NCBI RefSeq assembly: GCF_003967595.1
Contig: NZ_BIFW01000011.1
Coordinates: 1-64,000 of the forward strand
DNA length: 64,000 nt
Direction: 5' to 3'
From: Companilactobacillus musae
GTDB taxonomy: Bacteria > Bacillota > Bacilli > Lactobacillales > Lactobacillaceae
The translations under genes were made by a program, and so were the position numbers. Numbering within the stretch: the first letter of the stretch is position 1; each line of letters opens with the position of its first letter. This document shows, piece by piece, positions 43,022 to 51,502 of this stretch. The notes under the pieces are model-generated. The model was not told the DNA's origin, did not search any database, and saw nothing but the letters and a program-made list of their open reading frames with translations.

Positions 43022-43195
43022 CTATTTCTTAGTTTTTGATTGAAACGCGCAAATACAATTTACTAAAGCTTCTATAAACATACCAATACCCATCATATAC
43101 ATTGCTATCATATTCTTATCTGCGAAAACAAAGTACAGTAAAATTGCATAAAAAATTAGCATGAATAATGCAAAGACTTTAGATCCACCTGCCAT
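43022..43195 (-). CDS. Small membrane protein (57 residues) upstream of the oxidase
   Basis: This gene begins MAGGSKVFALFMLIFYAILL and continues YFVFADKNMIAMYMMGIGMF, giving two hydrophobic helices and a basic end KTKK. A good GGTGGTGAT ribosome site stands 5 bases before ATG 43195. It stops 13 bp before the oxidase start, so the two form an operon. I do not recognise a family; a role in copper supply or membrane docking would be speculation. Confidence 0.65.
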   Translation of the reverse strand: MAGGSKVFALFMLIFYAILLYFVFADKNMIAMYMMGIGMFIEALVNCICAFQSKTKK

Positions 43196-43280
43196 GTTAT
43201 CACCACCAAAATTTGATACAGTTCTATTCTAATACAGTTGCCACAACTTTAAAAATTAAGTTTGGCATACCTAAGATATT

Positions 43281-43910
43281 TTAATATTTATACACAATCA
43301 ATTGACCATCAATATAATTAGCCAAATATATCTCTGAGGCTTCCAGATGCCTTTGTTCCAATTCATTATCAATCCATGTTTCATCTTTACCAATCGTCGT
43401 GAGCTCTTCATAATCGATCTTACCATCAAGAATAATTGGATATTTAAGACTATCTTCATTCTTCATTACGATAGTTAACTGACCGTTACGTTCAAAAACA
43501 GCTCTTTTGACATTTCTAATATCCATAACCCCGGCCTGACGCAATTTAAAGGCAAGATCATTAGCTGATAATCCGTTACGCAAAGCCAAATCTGCATCAA
43601 TATGACCATTTTTAATAATCAATTGTGGTGTTCCTTCGATCACCTTCTTAAAGAAATTATTATGATTCGTCAAAAATTTAGCAACAAACACTACCATTGT
43701 CCAAATTAATAAAACCATTGTAAATTGCATGATCGTAATGCTGGAATTGTAGATCATACCTCCGACAATACCACCTAAAACATAGTTTTGTAGTTGGTCA
43801 ATAGCACTAGTTGGTGCTATATTGCCTCTTCCAAACAAATTGATCTGTAAAACCATGATCAAAAATCCAATAATAAATTTTAAAGTCAAATCACCATAAT
43901 TTAAAACCAT
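43281..43910 (-). CDS. DUF421 (YetF-like) membrane protein
   Basis: The 209-residue protein has two to three N-terminal membrane segments (residues 10-85), followed by the cytoplasmic DUF421 domain with GTPQLIIKNGHIDADLALRNGLSANDLAFKLRQ (the conserved PQLIIKNG and NDLAFKLR parts). Family function is unknown; Bacillus relatives are spore-germination or stress associated. It lies 8 bp after the DUF3290 gene, a conserved pair in lactobacilli and streptococci. Confidence 0.85.
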   Translation of the reverse strand: MVLNYGDLTLKFIIGFLIMVLQINLFGRGNIAPTSAIDQLQNYVLGGIVGGMIYNSSITIMQFTMVLLIWTMVVFVAKFLTNHNNFFKKVIEGTPQLIIKNGHIDADLALRNGLSANDLAFKLRQAGVMDIRNVKRAVFERNGQLTIVMKNEDSLKYPIILDGKIDYEELTTIGKDETWIDNELEQRHLEASEIYLANYIDGQLIVYKY

Positions 43911-43918
43911 TTGTGCAC

Positions 43919-44368
43919 CTACTTCTTAATTAATGTAATCTTGTCTGAGTTAATTAAACTGGCCTTCGATAAAGTATAACTATTTAAACTATTGTCAAAA
44001 CTGACTCGATAAATATTTTTGCCAGATTTGATCAGCATCCCTTCAGTCAAACTAGAACTATTGGAATATAGTTTCTTAGCAGATACCTTCTTATCTTTTG
44101 CCACCGACCGCATTAATTCTAAGGTTTGATTAGTCTTATTATTGATATCCAGTTGTTGCTCATAATTGTTGTAATTGATACCAATAAACAAAATTATTCC
44201 GAAGGCAAAGATAATCAATAGATCTCGATACTTATTATCAGAACGATTTCTAAAATATAGGAAGGCTGTTACAAAAATAGCTGCCGCCAAAATAATAATT
44301 CCTATAATAAAAAGAAAATTAGGTTCATTATTATGATTTACCAAATATTGATATGAATAAAAACTCAT
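43919..44368 (-). CDS. DUF3290 family membrane protein
   Basis: The 149-residue protein has two membrane helices (FLFIIGIIILAAAIFVTAFL and LLIIFAFGIILFIGINY) and an extracytoplasmic beta-rich tail (IYRVSFDNSLNSYTLSKASLI). This matches DUF3290, which nearly always precedes a DUF421 gene, as here. The pair probably forms a membrane complex of unknown role. Confidence 0.83.
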   Translation of the reverse strand: MSFYSYQYLVNHNNEPNFLFIIGIIILAAAIFVTAFLYFRNRSDNKYRDLLIIFAFGIILFIGINYNNYEQQLDINNKTNQTLELMRSVAKDKKVSAKKLYSNSSSLTEGMLIKSGKNIYRVSFDNSLNSYTLSKASLINSDKITLIKK

Positions 44369-44530
44369 TTACATCCCTCACATCTTTTTTTATACGATCA
44401 GTATAGCAAAAAAGGCTTACCGGTAGACGAGCAATGCCTCAATTTTTCTCTCAGTGATGTTTTCTTGCGCAAACATTATATAAGTATCATAATACGTAAA
44501 TGTTAATAATTTTTATAAGGGGTGATCTTT

Positions 44531-44965
44531 ATGAATACTAATTCTAATCTTTGTACTTGGTTAAGTATGAAACATTTTGAAAATGATATTCAAACCAAAC
44601 TTGAAAAAGTCCTTATCAAATACGACTTATCTCCTGTTGAATTCAGTTTTCTTCATTATCTGTATGATCAATACGATTCTAAAGCCAGCCTTTTAGAAAT
44701 TAAAGATTCACTTAAGCTCAGTTCCGCGGCTGTTTCACGTATGGCGGTCCGTTTAGAAAACAAGGACTGTCATCCCATTGTGCGCTATCACAGTGACGAC
44801 AATCAAAAGGAAGTCTGTCTTCAAATCACTGATTCAGGTATCAAACACTTTAAGGAAGCCTTTCAAGTGGTCGATAAATCTCTAGATGAATCATTCGCTA
44901 GTTCAGACTTTCAAAATTTAAGGGATATGATTTTAAATACCAATACGACAACTAAAGAATCTTAA
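44531..44965 (+). CDS. MarR family transcriptional regulator
   Basis: The 144-residue protein shows a winged helix with LLEIKDSLKLSSAAVSRMAVRLENKD (recognition helix SSAAVSRMAVRLE) and the wing ending VRYHSDDNQKEVCLQITDSG. It lies 40 bp before an MFS exporter gene and most likely represses it until a toxic ligand binds. I chose ATG 44531; AAGGGGTGAT is upstream, and the frame's GTG 44522 is part of that site. Confidence 0.85.
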   Translation: MNTNSNLCTWLSMKHFENDIQTKLEKVLIKYDLSPVEFSFLHYLYDQYDSKASLLEIKDSLKLSSAAVSRMAVRLENKDCHPIVRYHSDDNQKEVCLQITDSGIKHFKEAFQVVDKSLDESFASSDFQNLRDMILNTNTTTKES

Positions 44966-45004
44966 TTGATTCTTTTTCTTTGTTCAAATAACTCGGGGAA
45001 AATT

Positions 45005-46171
45005 ATGCATAATTACAAGTTCCAAACTATTATCTTAGTTCTATTATCATTTGTGCTTGGCAACAACGAATTCTTAGTCATGGGAGTTTTATCAAATATA
45101 TCTAAGACTTATCAAGTTCCCATCGCTAACGTTGGGCTCTTAGTAACTGCTTTTGGTCTGATTTATGCCATCAGTACACCAATCATCACCTCTTTAGTTG
45201 GTAACTTCAATCGCTACTATACCTTAGTAGGCTTAACGGTTATCTTTATTATTGGTAATACCTTGAGTGGTTTTGCCAGTAATTACTTAATTCTGATCAT
45301 TTCACGAATAATTTCCGCTGCTGTTGCTGGAGCTATTCTTTCAATCGCAATGACTTTTTCTAGTGTTATTGCTCCTAAATCAAAACAAGGTATCGTTGTT
45401 TCCTGGATTTTTTCAGGTTTTAGTATTGCATCAGTCTTTGGAGTACCATTTAGTACTGCCATCAGTAACATTTTTGACTGGCGAGTTACCTTCCTGATCA
45501 TTACAGTTGCTAGCGTCATAACGTTGGTATTATTAATGTTGTCATTACCAAGAGATCTAAAACAACCCAGTAGCCCTTTGACACACCAATTTAAGTTATT
45601 GAAAGATTCGAGAATCTATGTCGGCTTCTTATTGCCATTTTTCTCAATTGCTGGAATTTACGTTATCTATACTTACCTACAACCACTTTACAGTCGACTA
45701 GGATTTTCCAATCATAGTTTAAGTATCTTCTTAGCAATTTTTGGAATTGCTTCATTATTTAGTAATCAAATATCAGGGCAAATCACTGAACATGGTGGAT
45801 TGAAATTTATGCCTAAAGTTTATCTCTTTGATATTATTACTTTACTATTACTACCTTTCACACTAGGCAATAAATACGCTGGCTTGGTAAATCTCCTAAT
45901 TGTAGGTTCCGTGATGTATCTCGTTAATGCCCCAATTCAACTGCATTTTCTCAACATTGCTGAAGAATCCTATCCACAAGCTATGGCATTGGCTTCATCC
46001 TTAAATCCAATTTCTTCTAACTTAGGAATCTCCTTGGGCTCAGCCGTAGGTTCAATGATCGTTGGTAATCTTGGCCTAGGTTACGTTGGCTTTGGTGGTG
46101 CAGTATTTGCTGTTTGTGCTTTGTTAGTCAACTTAAAATTGAATAATGTAAATAAAAAAGTTACCGATTAA
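45005..46171 (+). CDS. MFS drug/sugar efflux transporter
   Basis: The 388-residue protein has 12 predicted membrane helices. The family signature near residue 10 is VLLSFVLGNNEFLVMGVL, and an AraJ/YdhP-like motif GFASNYLILIISRIISAAVAGAILS occurs in helix 4 (key part SRIISAAVAGAILS). Proton-driven export of drugs or sugars is the likely role. I chose ATG 45005 after TCGGGGAAA. A terminator follows directly. Confidence 0.85.
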   Translation: MHNYKFQTIILVLLSFVLGNNEFLVMGVLSNISKTYQVPIANVGLLVTAFGLIYAISTPIITSLVGNFNRYYTLVGLTVIFIIGNTLSGFASNYLILIISRIISAAVAGAILSIAMTFSSVIAPKSKQGIVVSWIFSGFSIASVFGVPFSTAISNIFDWRVTFLIITVASVITLVLLMLSLPRDLKQPSSPLTHQFKLLKDSRIYVGFLLPFFSIAGIYVIYTYLQPLYSRLGFSNHSLSIFLAIFGIASLFSNQISGQITEHGGLKFMPKVYLFDIITLLLLPFTLGNKYAGLVNLLIVGSVMYLVNAPIQLHFLNIAEESYPQAMALASSLNPISSNLGISLGSAVGSMIVGNLGLGYVGFGGAVFAVCALLVNLKLNNVNKKVTD

Positions 46172-46188
46172 TTTCGATAACTTTTTTT
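46154..46188 (+). terminator. Terminator after the MFS gene
   Basis: AAAAAAGTTA-C-CGA pairs with TCG-A-TAACTTTTTT, partly inside the gene end. Confidence 0.8.
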
Positions 46189-46329
46189 ATTAAAAAAATT
46201 CCTTGTTAAAGATAAAACGACAATATCTGTCGTACCGTTTTGCTAAGATAAATTTATATTTAAAATAAATTACTAGGATAACTCCCTAATACGTTGACGA
46301 TCAAGAGAGTAAAAGTGAAAAAGCAAATG

Positions 46330-46836
46330 TTATTGTTGCCAAGGAAATTTCAAACTAATATTCTGATTAAATTTCTCCTGTTGCATCAGCTTAGCTAACC
46401 GTTCAGCTTGTCGATCATGATATCCGCTACAAACATATTCAGCTTCGTCAGAATCAGGTACAATTCCCGGTAAAACTATGTCTTTATCCGTTACAACAAA
46501 AGTAGAAAAACAGGTTAATCCCAAAAACCTTTTACCCGTTTTCAAATGTTCACCAATGATTTTAGTGAAAACCTCAATTGAACGACTACCTACTCCTGAT
46601 ACGTAAGATTCGGTACACATTGAATCTTGCAAACCAAATGGCAAAATAAAGTTAACCTGATCAATTGAAGCAGTGACAGTTTCAATTCGAGCTACTCGTG
46701 ACGCTGCAATTGAAGAATTATCGTCAATCGTCATCAACGTTTTGCCACCAAAAACTGTATTATGCTCATTTAAATCCGATGAGAAAACTCGATGATTACT
46801 AATTGACAATGTCTGCGTACATTTTAATGTTTCCAT
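46330..46836 (-). CDS. Acyl-CoA thioesterase (hotdog fold)
   Basis: The 168-residue protein fits the YkhA/YciA family that hydrolyses acyl-CoA. It shows SSDLNEHNTVFGGKTLMTIDDNSSIAASR (conserved N-x-x-x-T-x-F-G-G and catalytic D), IDQVNFILPFG and ESYVSGVGSRSIEVFTKI. AAGGAG precedes the start. It is a monocistronic gene; its physiological substrate is unknown. Confidence 0.87.
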   Translation of the reverse strand: METLKCTQTLSISNHRVFSSDLNEHNTVFGGKTLMTIDDNSSIAASRVARIETVTASIDQVNFILPFGLQDSMCTESYVSGVGSRSIEVFTKIIGEHLKTGKRFLGLTCFSTFVVTDKDIVLPGIVPDSDEAEYVCSGYHDRQAERLAKLMQQEKFNQNISLKFPWQQ

Positions 46837-47113
46837 TTTCTACTCCTTATTTTAAAAAATCATAACGCCGCTTTGCTGAAGATCACGACTTATTAATTTC
46901 ATTTATCATTCGAACAATGAATCTCATAAAAGATAAATCCATTGCTACAAAGAGTTAATTTCTAAATTATATCTCATAGTTATTAATATTCCAAAGGCGA
47001 AAATTATTCTTATTCAATCAAGAAAAGAATCCTAATAACTAGTTTCACCAGTGATGGACTGTAAAGAATCGCTCTTGTATACTAAAGTCATAACATCTAA
47101 GGAGTTATTTCTC

Positions 47114-47242
47114 ATGAAAAAAACTTACAATGGAAAAAATACAACAATGACATTAGAAATAAATAGACCTACAAAATGGTATCAATGGTTAATTATTACC
47201 CTATTACCTCTAGGAATCTTATATCTTATAATTAACAAATAA
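47114..47242 (+). CDS. Small single-helix membrane protein (42 residues)
   Basis: The product has a polar N-terminus, KTYNGKNTTMTLEINRPTKW, and one helix, WLIITLLPLGILYLIIN. AAGGAG lies about 10 bases before ATG 47114, and a TGGACT-17-TATACT promoter is about 35 bp upstream. It lies alone upstream of tRNA-Arg on the opposite strand. Family unknown; the good promoter and ribosome site make it credible. Confidence 0.6.
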   Translation: MKKTYNGKNTTMTLEINRPTKWYQWLIITLLPLGILYLIINK

Positions 47243-47341
47243 AATAAGGGATTATTATGATAAAAGTAGTATTTCTGTGTTCCAAAAGAGTTCCACGAAT
47301 GTGTCAAAAAAATAACTAGTCATAACGATAATATGACACAC

Positions 47342-47384
47342 AAAAAGCCCACAAAAGCTCTTATATAAGCTTTTGTGGGCTTTG
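47342..47384. terminator. Strong terminator hairpin behind tRNA-Arg
   Basis: AAAGCCCACAAAAGCT pairs perfectly with AGCTTTTGTGGGCTTT over 16 bp. On the minus strand T's follow, ending the tRNA transcript. Confidence 0.9.
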
Positions 47385-47410
47385 TGAAATATTTGAGGAT
47401 ATAGTTAAAA

Positions 47411-47484
47411 TGATCCCTCCCGGAATCGAACCGGGGACCTACTGCTTAGGAGGCAGTTGCTCTATCCAACTGGGCCAAGGGACC
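47411..47484 (-). tRNA. tRNA-Arg (CCT anticodon)
   Basis: The minus-strand sequence starts GGTCCCTTGGCCCAGTTGG and folds into a cloverleaf: acceptor GGTCCCT/AGGGATC, anticodon stem ACTGC/GCAGT with loop CTCCTAA (anticodon CCT, reading AGG) and T-arm CCCGGTTCGATTCCGGG. Discriminator base A; CCA is not encoded. Confidence 0.95.
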
Positions 47485-47488
47485 ATAA

Positions 47489-47520
47489 ACACACTTTTTA
47501 TTTTAACGCAAAAAGTGTGT
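47489..47520. repeat. Perfect inverted repeat upstream of tRNA-Arg
   Basis: ACACACTTTTT and AAAAAGTGTGT form an 11-bp inverted repeat 5 bp upstream of the tRNA 5' end. It could be a processed leader hairpin or an element protecting the tRNA promoter; no better label is possible. Confidence 0.5.
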
Positions 47521-47586
47521 AAATACTAAATTGATTAATGATGTAATGAAGTCTTTGATTTATTACACTTTTAATAAACATCTTTA

Positions 47587-47754
47587 CGGATACACTCGTA
47601 GCAAAAAAGAAAATGGGCTCAGTAGTGAAATTCTACTTAGCTCACGAAATGAGGTTAATAGAAGGCCGAACTTGAAAACTGTTGGCAAAGCCAAAAGGCT
47701 CCAAGTCGTGCCCACTACGTTCCAGCCCAGTTTTCTTTGTTGCGGAGACGGCAT
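47587..47754 (+). repeat. Family I structured repeat, copy F
   Basis: Outer arms CAAAAAAGAAAATGGGCT and AGCCCAGTTTTCTTTGTTG pair. The hairpin TTCTACTTAGCTCA...TTAATAGAA, the CGAACTTGAAAACTGTTGGC/GCCAAAAGGCTCCAAG arm and CGTGCCCACTACGTTCCAG are present. It ends at the 3' terminus of the helicase gene. Confidence 0.87.
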
Positions 47755-48972
47755 CTATTTCTTATTAAAATTACGTTTTCCTTTATTCTTTTGATCACGT
47801 AAACGTTTCTTAGGTTTAACAGCAGGTTTGCTACTCTTATTAACCGGACGCTTCTTCTTATCAAAGACCGGTTTCTTAGAAAGTTTACCTTCATGATCAA
47901 CATAAGTCTTTGTAATTTCTACATCAACCATATCTTGAAGATTTCGCATATCATGGTTATTACCAAAAGTAATCACGTTACCACTCTTGCCCATACGTCC
48001 AGTACGGCCAGAACGGTGAACATACTCATTGTTATCACGTGGCATCATATAGTTAACAATCATATTAACATCACTAATATCCATTCCACGCGCTGCTACA
48101 TCGGTCGTTAATAACAAATTAACTTTCTTATTTGAGAACAACTGTAACGCCGTTTTGCGCTGCTGTGATGACATTTTACTGTCTAAAGCCACAAAGTTAG
48201 TCTTATCGTGATTCATGTCACTGATTACTTTATGCAATGAACGTGAGTTACCGAAGAAGACGATTCCCAAGAACTTCTTATTATGAGCCAATTCACGCAA
48301 TATAGCGTTTTTAACAAACTCATTGTTGGCATCAACAAAGTAATGCTTGATTCCGGCAGTATAGCTTGTATCGTTACGTTGGTCGATTACTAAGAAATCT
48401 TTTCCAAACCACTTATGCATTTCTTGGAAAATATCATTTCCAGTAGCGGAGAAGAACGTCATTTGTACATCAGCAGGCATTTGAGAAATAGTACTACGAA
48501 CGCTCTCTAACTTGCTTTCGTTCAACATCTCGTCGGCTTCGTCAACGATAACGATATTGATCTTACCTAGTTTAACTTTGCGAGCTTCCATTAATTCATT
48601 CAAACGTCCCAAAGTTGCCACGATAATCTCAGGCTTTTCTTTTAATTTCTTCAATTGGCGAGTGGGATTAGCCCCACCAGTCAAAGCTTGGACCTTACAA
48701 TCAACCAATTTAGCTAACGGTTGAATAACATCTCTTACCTGCATTGCCAATTCTTGAGAAGGTTCAAGTATCAATACTTGTAAACCATCCTTAGGAACTA
48801 AAGTTTCTAACATTGGCATGACAAAACCTAAAGTCTTACCTGATCCAGTTGGTGCCATTGCTACTAAATCCTTACCTTCTTTAAAAGGCATATAAACGGC
48901 ATCTTGAATCTTGGTTAAAGTTTCAAATTGGTTTTGTTTAAAATAATCTTGATATAATTTTGGTATTTCCAA
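47755..48972 (-). CDS. DEAD-box RNA helicase
   Basis: The 405-residue protein has the Q-motif, Walker A APTGSGKT, motif II VDEADEM, the SAT motif FFSATG, motif V TTDVAARGMDI and motif VI HRSGRTGRMG. A basic tail of about 35 residues (KKRPVNKSSKP onward) would bind RNA. It is likely CshB-like, remodelling rRNA or mRNA in the cold. I prefer TTG 48972 as start, since GAGGAAAA lies 9 bases before it; ATG 48987 overlaps the upstream gene and has no ribosome site. Confidence 0.88.
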   Translation of the reverse strand: MEIPKLYQDYFKQNQFETLTKIQDAVYMPFKEGKDLVAMAPTGSGKTLGFVMPMLETLVPKDGLQVLILEPSQELAMQVRDVIQPLAKLVDCKVQALTGGANPTRQLKKLKEKPEIIVATLGRLNELMEARKVKLGKINIVIVDEADEMLNESKLESVRSTISQMPADVQMTFFSATGNDIFQEMHKWFGKDFLVIDQRNDTSYTAGIKHYFVDANNEFVKNAILRELAHNKKFLGIVFFGNSRSLHKVISDMNHDKTNFVALDSKMSSQQRKTALQLFSNKKVNLLLTTDVAARGMDISDVNMIVNYMMPRDNNEYVHRSGRTGRMGKSGNVITFGNNHDMRNLQDMVDVEITKTYVDHEGKLSKKPVFDKKKRPVNKSSKPAVKPKKRLRDQKNKGKRNFNKK

Positions 48973-48973
48973 T

Positions 48974-49969
48974 TTATTTTTCCTCATCTGCGTCAAAAAC
49001 AAGTCCAGCACTTGTTCTTGCTTGTTCTAGAACCTTGTTTACTATTCTAGCGTATTTTAACAGTTTATCATAAGAAGTTGTATCATTCTCATTCATAATT
49101 CTAGCAAACTCACTAGCCTCGGAATCCATTGGGTTTTCACTCTTGTTAGCTGGAACATCAGTAATATTCTTGTTATCGTCAGCCCAATCCAAATGATTAA
49201 TATCGCCACCATTATCTAGTAACAAAGTATCTCTGCCAAAATAGATTTCTGAAGACATGTATGAATTCTTAGTTTTTCCAATAATAATATTAACGTCGAA
49301 ATTAGGATACTTCAAAGTTAAACTACCGCTACCATCAACTCCTGATGCCAAAAATTCAGCGTTATAAGAAACTTTATCCGGTTGTCCAAATAAAACAACA
49401 GCATCATAAACCGTATAAACACCTAAGTCATATAGAGCTCCACCAGAGAACTTGGTTGTAAAGACATTAGGATTCTTGCCATCTTTATAGGCGTCATAAC
49501 GACTAGAATATTTCATATATGAGAAAGTTGCCCCACTCAATTCGTTTTGATGTTTTTCAACAATCATTTGAATTTTCTTGAATATTGGCTCGTGAATATG
49601 TCTAGCAGCCTCAAATAAATAAACACGCTTTTCATGAGCTAATTTATCCAAAACGGCAAATTCTTCAATAGTTGATGTACTTGGTTTTTCAACAATCACA
49701 TTCTTGCCATTTTCAATTGCTAGTTTTGCTTGACTAAAGTGCAAGGCATTGGGTGATGCAATATAAACTGTATCAAAATCTTCCTTGAAGAAATCTTCTA
49801 AATCAGTACTAATACTGATATCCTTTTTACCTAGGTCCTCAATAAAACTTTGAGCCTTTTCCTCGGTACGTGAATATACATGGGTTAAAGCAAAAGTTTT
49901 CGTTTCATCAGTTGCTTTAACGAATTGTTCTGTGATCCAATTTGTTCCTATTATTCCTAAACTAATCAT
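48974..49969 (-). CDS. Gfo/Idh/MocA family oxidoreductase
   Basis: The 331-residue protein has an NAD(P) fold starting SLGIIGTNWITEQFVKA, the cofactor loop VYIASPNALHF, the conserved VEKPSTST (catalytic K of EKP, near 95) and the C-terminal SKF-type sugar-binding domain (GGALYDLGVYTVYDAV). These enzymes oxidise or reduce sugar or inositol hydroxyls; the substrate is unknown. It lies 1 bp before the helicase and is likely cotranscribed with it. Confidence 0.87.
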   Translation of the reverse strand: MISLGIIGTNWITEQFVKATDETKTFALTHVYSRTEEKAQSFIEDLGKKDISISTDLEDFFKEDFDTVYIASPNALHFSQAKLAIENGKNVIVEKPSTSTIEEFAVLDKLAHEKRVYLFEAARHIHEPIFKKIQMIVEKHQNELSGATFSYMKYSSRYDAYKDGKNPNVFTTKFSGGALYDLGVYTVYDAVVLFGQPDKVSYNAEFLASGVDGSGSLTLKYPNFDVNIIIGKTKNSYMSSEIYFGRDTLLLDNGGDINHLDWADDNKNITDVPANKSENPMDSEASEFARIMNENDTTSYDKLLKYARIVNKVLEQARTSAGLVFDADEEK

Positions 49970-50092
49970 AAAATCACCTCTGACTTTAATTTTACTTATA
50001 TGTAAGCGTAATTACCAACAAAAAAATATTCGAATCCTATCATTATGGTATATAATTTTATTTTATACCATTGAGGGGAGTATTTTTGCTTT

Positions 50093-51433
50093 ATGAACGA
50101 CGAAACAGATAAATTTAGTCTGAAAAGAGATCTTGGTTTCTTCTCAGCACTATCAACAGTCATGGGACTGGTCATTGGAGGGGGAGTCTTCTTCAAGATC
50201 TCCAGTGTTACAGCTGCCACTGGCTCATCTAGCTTAACCATTATTGTATGGCTTCTAGCTGGATTTATAACCATCAACGCTGGTTTAACTGTCGCTGAGT
50301 TGGCGTCTGCCTTGCCAGTAGCCGGAGGTATCTATAAATATATTGAGTATATCTATGGAAAAGTTCCAGCCTTCCTATTGGCTTGGGCACAGTCGGTTAT
50401 TTACTACCCAGCTGGAATCTCTGCTTTATCAATTATTTTTGCAACACAAGTCATGAATCTATGCAATATTTCTGGCAACTGGCAGATTCCTATTGCAATA
50501 TCTTTAGCAGTTTTTCTCTATCTTGTTAATCTATTAGGGGCTAAAGTTGGTGGAAGAATTCAATCTATCTCACTAATTGCTAAACTTATTCCAATCATTT
50601 TGATTATCGTAGTTGGTATTTTTACACCATCAGCACATCCAGTTACAATTTTTCCCGTTACTTCTGGTAGTCACAGTAATTTCTGGTCATCACTTGGCGG
50701 TGGTTTATTAGCTACTATGTTTGCTTTTGATGGTTGGATGAACGTTGGTAACTTGGCCGGCGAAATGAAAAAGCCTGAAAAAGATTTAGCAAAATCAATT
50801 ATCGTTGGATTATTTTTCATAACTTTAATTTATGTTTTGATCAGTTTTGTTTTCATCAAAGCATTACCATTTCATCTAATCCCTGGAAATCAAAACACTG
50901 CTTCTGAAGCCGCAATCAAAATTTTTGGTGATATCGGCGGAAAAATCGTTACGATCGGTATTCTGATATCAGTCTTTGGCTCTGTCAACGGCTATACAAT
51001 GACTGGTCCTCGTGTAAGCTACGTTCTTGGAGTTGATGATGAAATCGTCTTCTCTAAATTCTTCTCTAAGCTAACTAAAAATACTCGCGTACCAGCAAAT
51101 GCCGGTTTAATTCAAACAATTATCGCCATTGCCATGATCTTCATGGGAAGCTTTGACTATCTAACCGATATGTTAGTTTTCGTAATGTGGATTTTCTCCA
51201 TGATGATGTTCATCGGGGTCTTTATTCTTAGACGAAATGAACCCGAATTGGAGCGTCCTTACAAGATAAACTTTTATCCATTGCCACCACTTATTGCTTT
51301 AGCAGGTGGAGCTTATATCATCATCTCGACTCTTCTGCGCCAACCTGATTTGGCATTTATGGGAATTGGAATAACCTTATTGGGGCTTCCAATTTACTAC
51401 ATTCATTATCACAATAAAAAAAGGTCGCTTTAA
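50093..51433 (+). CDS. APC family amino-acid permease
   Basis: The 446-residue protein has 12 predicted helices. The family motif in helix 1 is STVMGLVIGGGVFFKIS, and the consensus region AWAQSVIYYPAGISALS follows, resembling the SteT/YkbA L-type exchangers. Substrate is probably a neutral or hydroxy amino acid. GAGGGGAG lies unusually far upstream (about 15 bp). It is divergent from the oxidoreductase gene. Confidence 0.85.
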   Translation: MNDETDKFSLKRDLGFFSALSTVMGLVIGGGVFFKISSVTAATGSSSLTIIVWLLAGFITINAGLTVAELASALPVAGGIYKYIEYIYGKVPAFLLAWAQSVIYYPAGISALSIIFATQVMNLCNISGNWQIPIAISLAVFLYLVNLLGAKVGGRIQSISLIAKLIPIILIIVVGIFTPSAHPVTIFPVTSGSHSNFWSSLGGGLLATMFAFDGWMNVGNLAGEMKKPEKDLAKSIIVGLFFITLIYVLISFVFIKALPFHLIPGNQNTASEAAIKIFGDIGGKIVTIGILISVFGSVNGYTMTGPRVSYVLGVDDEIVFSKFFSKLTKNTRVPANAGLIQTIIAIAMIFMGSFDYLTDMLVFVMWIFSMMMFIGVFILRRNEPELERPYKINFYPLPPLIALAGGAYIIISTLLRQPDLAFMGIGITLLGLPIYYIHYHNKKRSL

Positions 51434-51447
51434 TGGCGGCTTTTTTT
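51417..51447 (+). terminator. Terminator at the permease 3' end
   Basis: AAAAAAGGTCGC and GGCGGCTTTTTTT pair with one internal mismatch, overlapping the stop codon. Confidence 0.7.
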
Positions 51448-51502
51448 GTTGGAGGTTATAATTTTGGTGGGTACAATTATGAAATGAATTGCAGGTGTTT
51501 TC

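Noticed and set aside
47531-47794. Plus-strand frame of 87 residues
   Set aside because: It is made entirely of family I repeat copy F and enters the helicase gene; no ribosome site.
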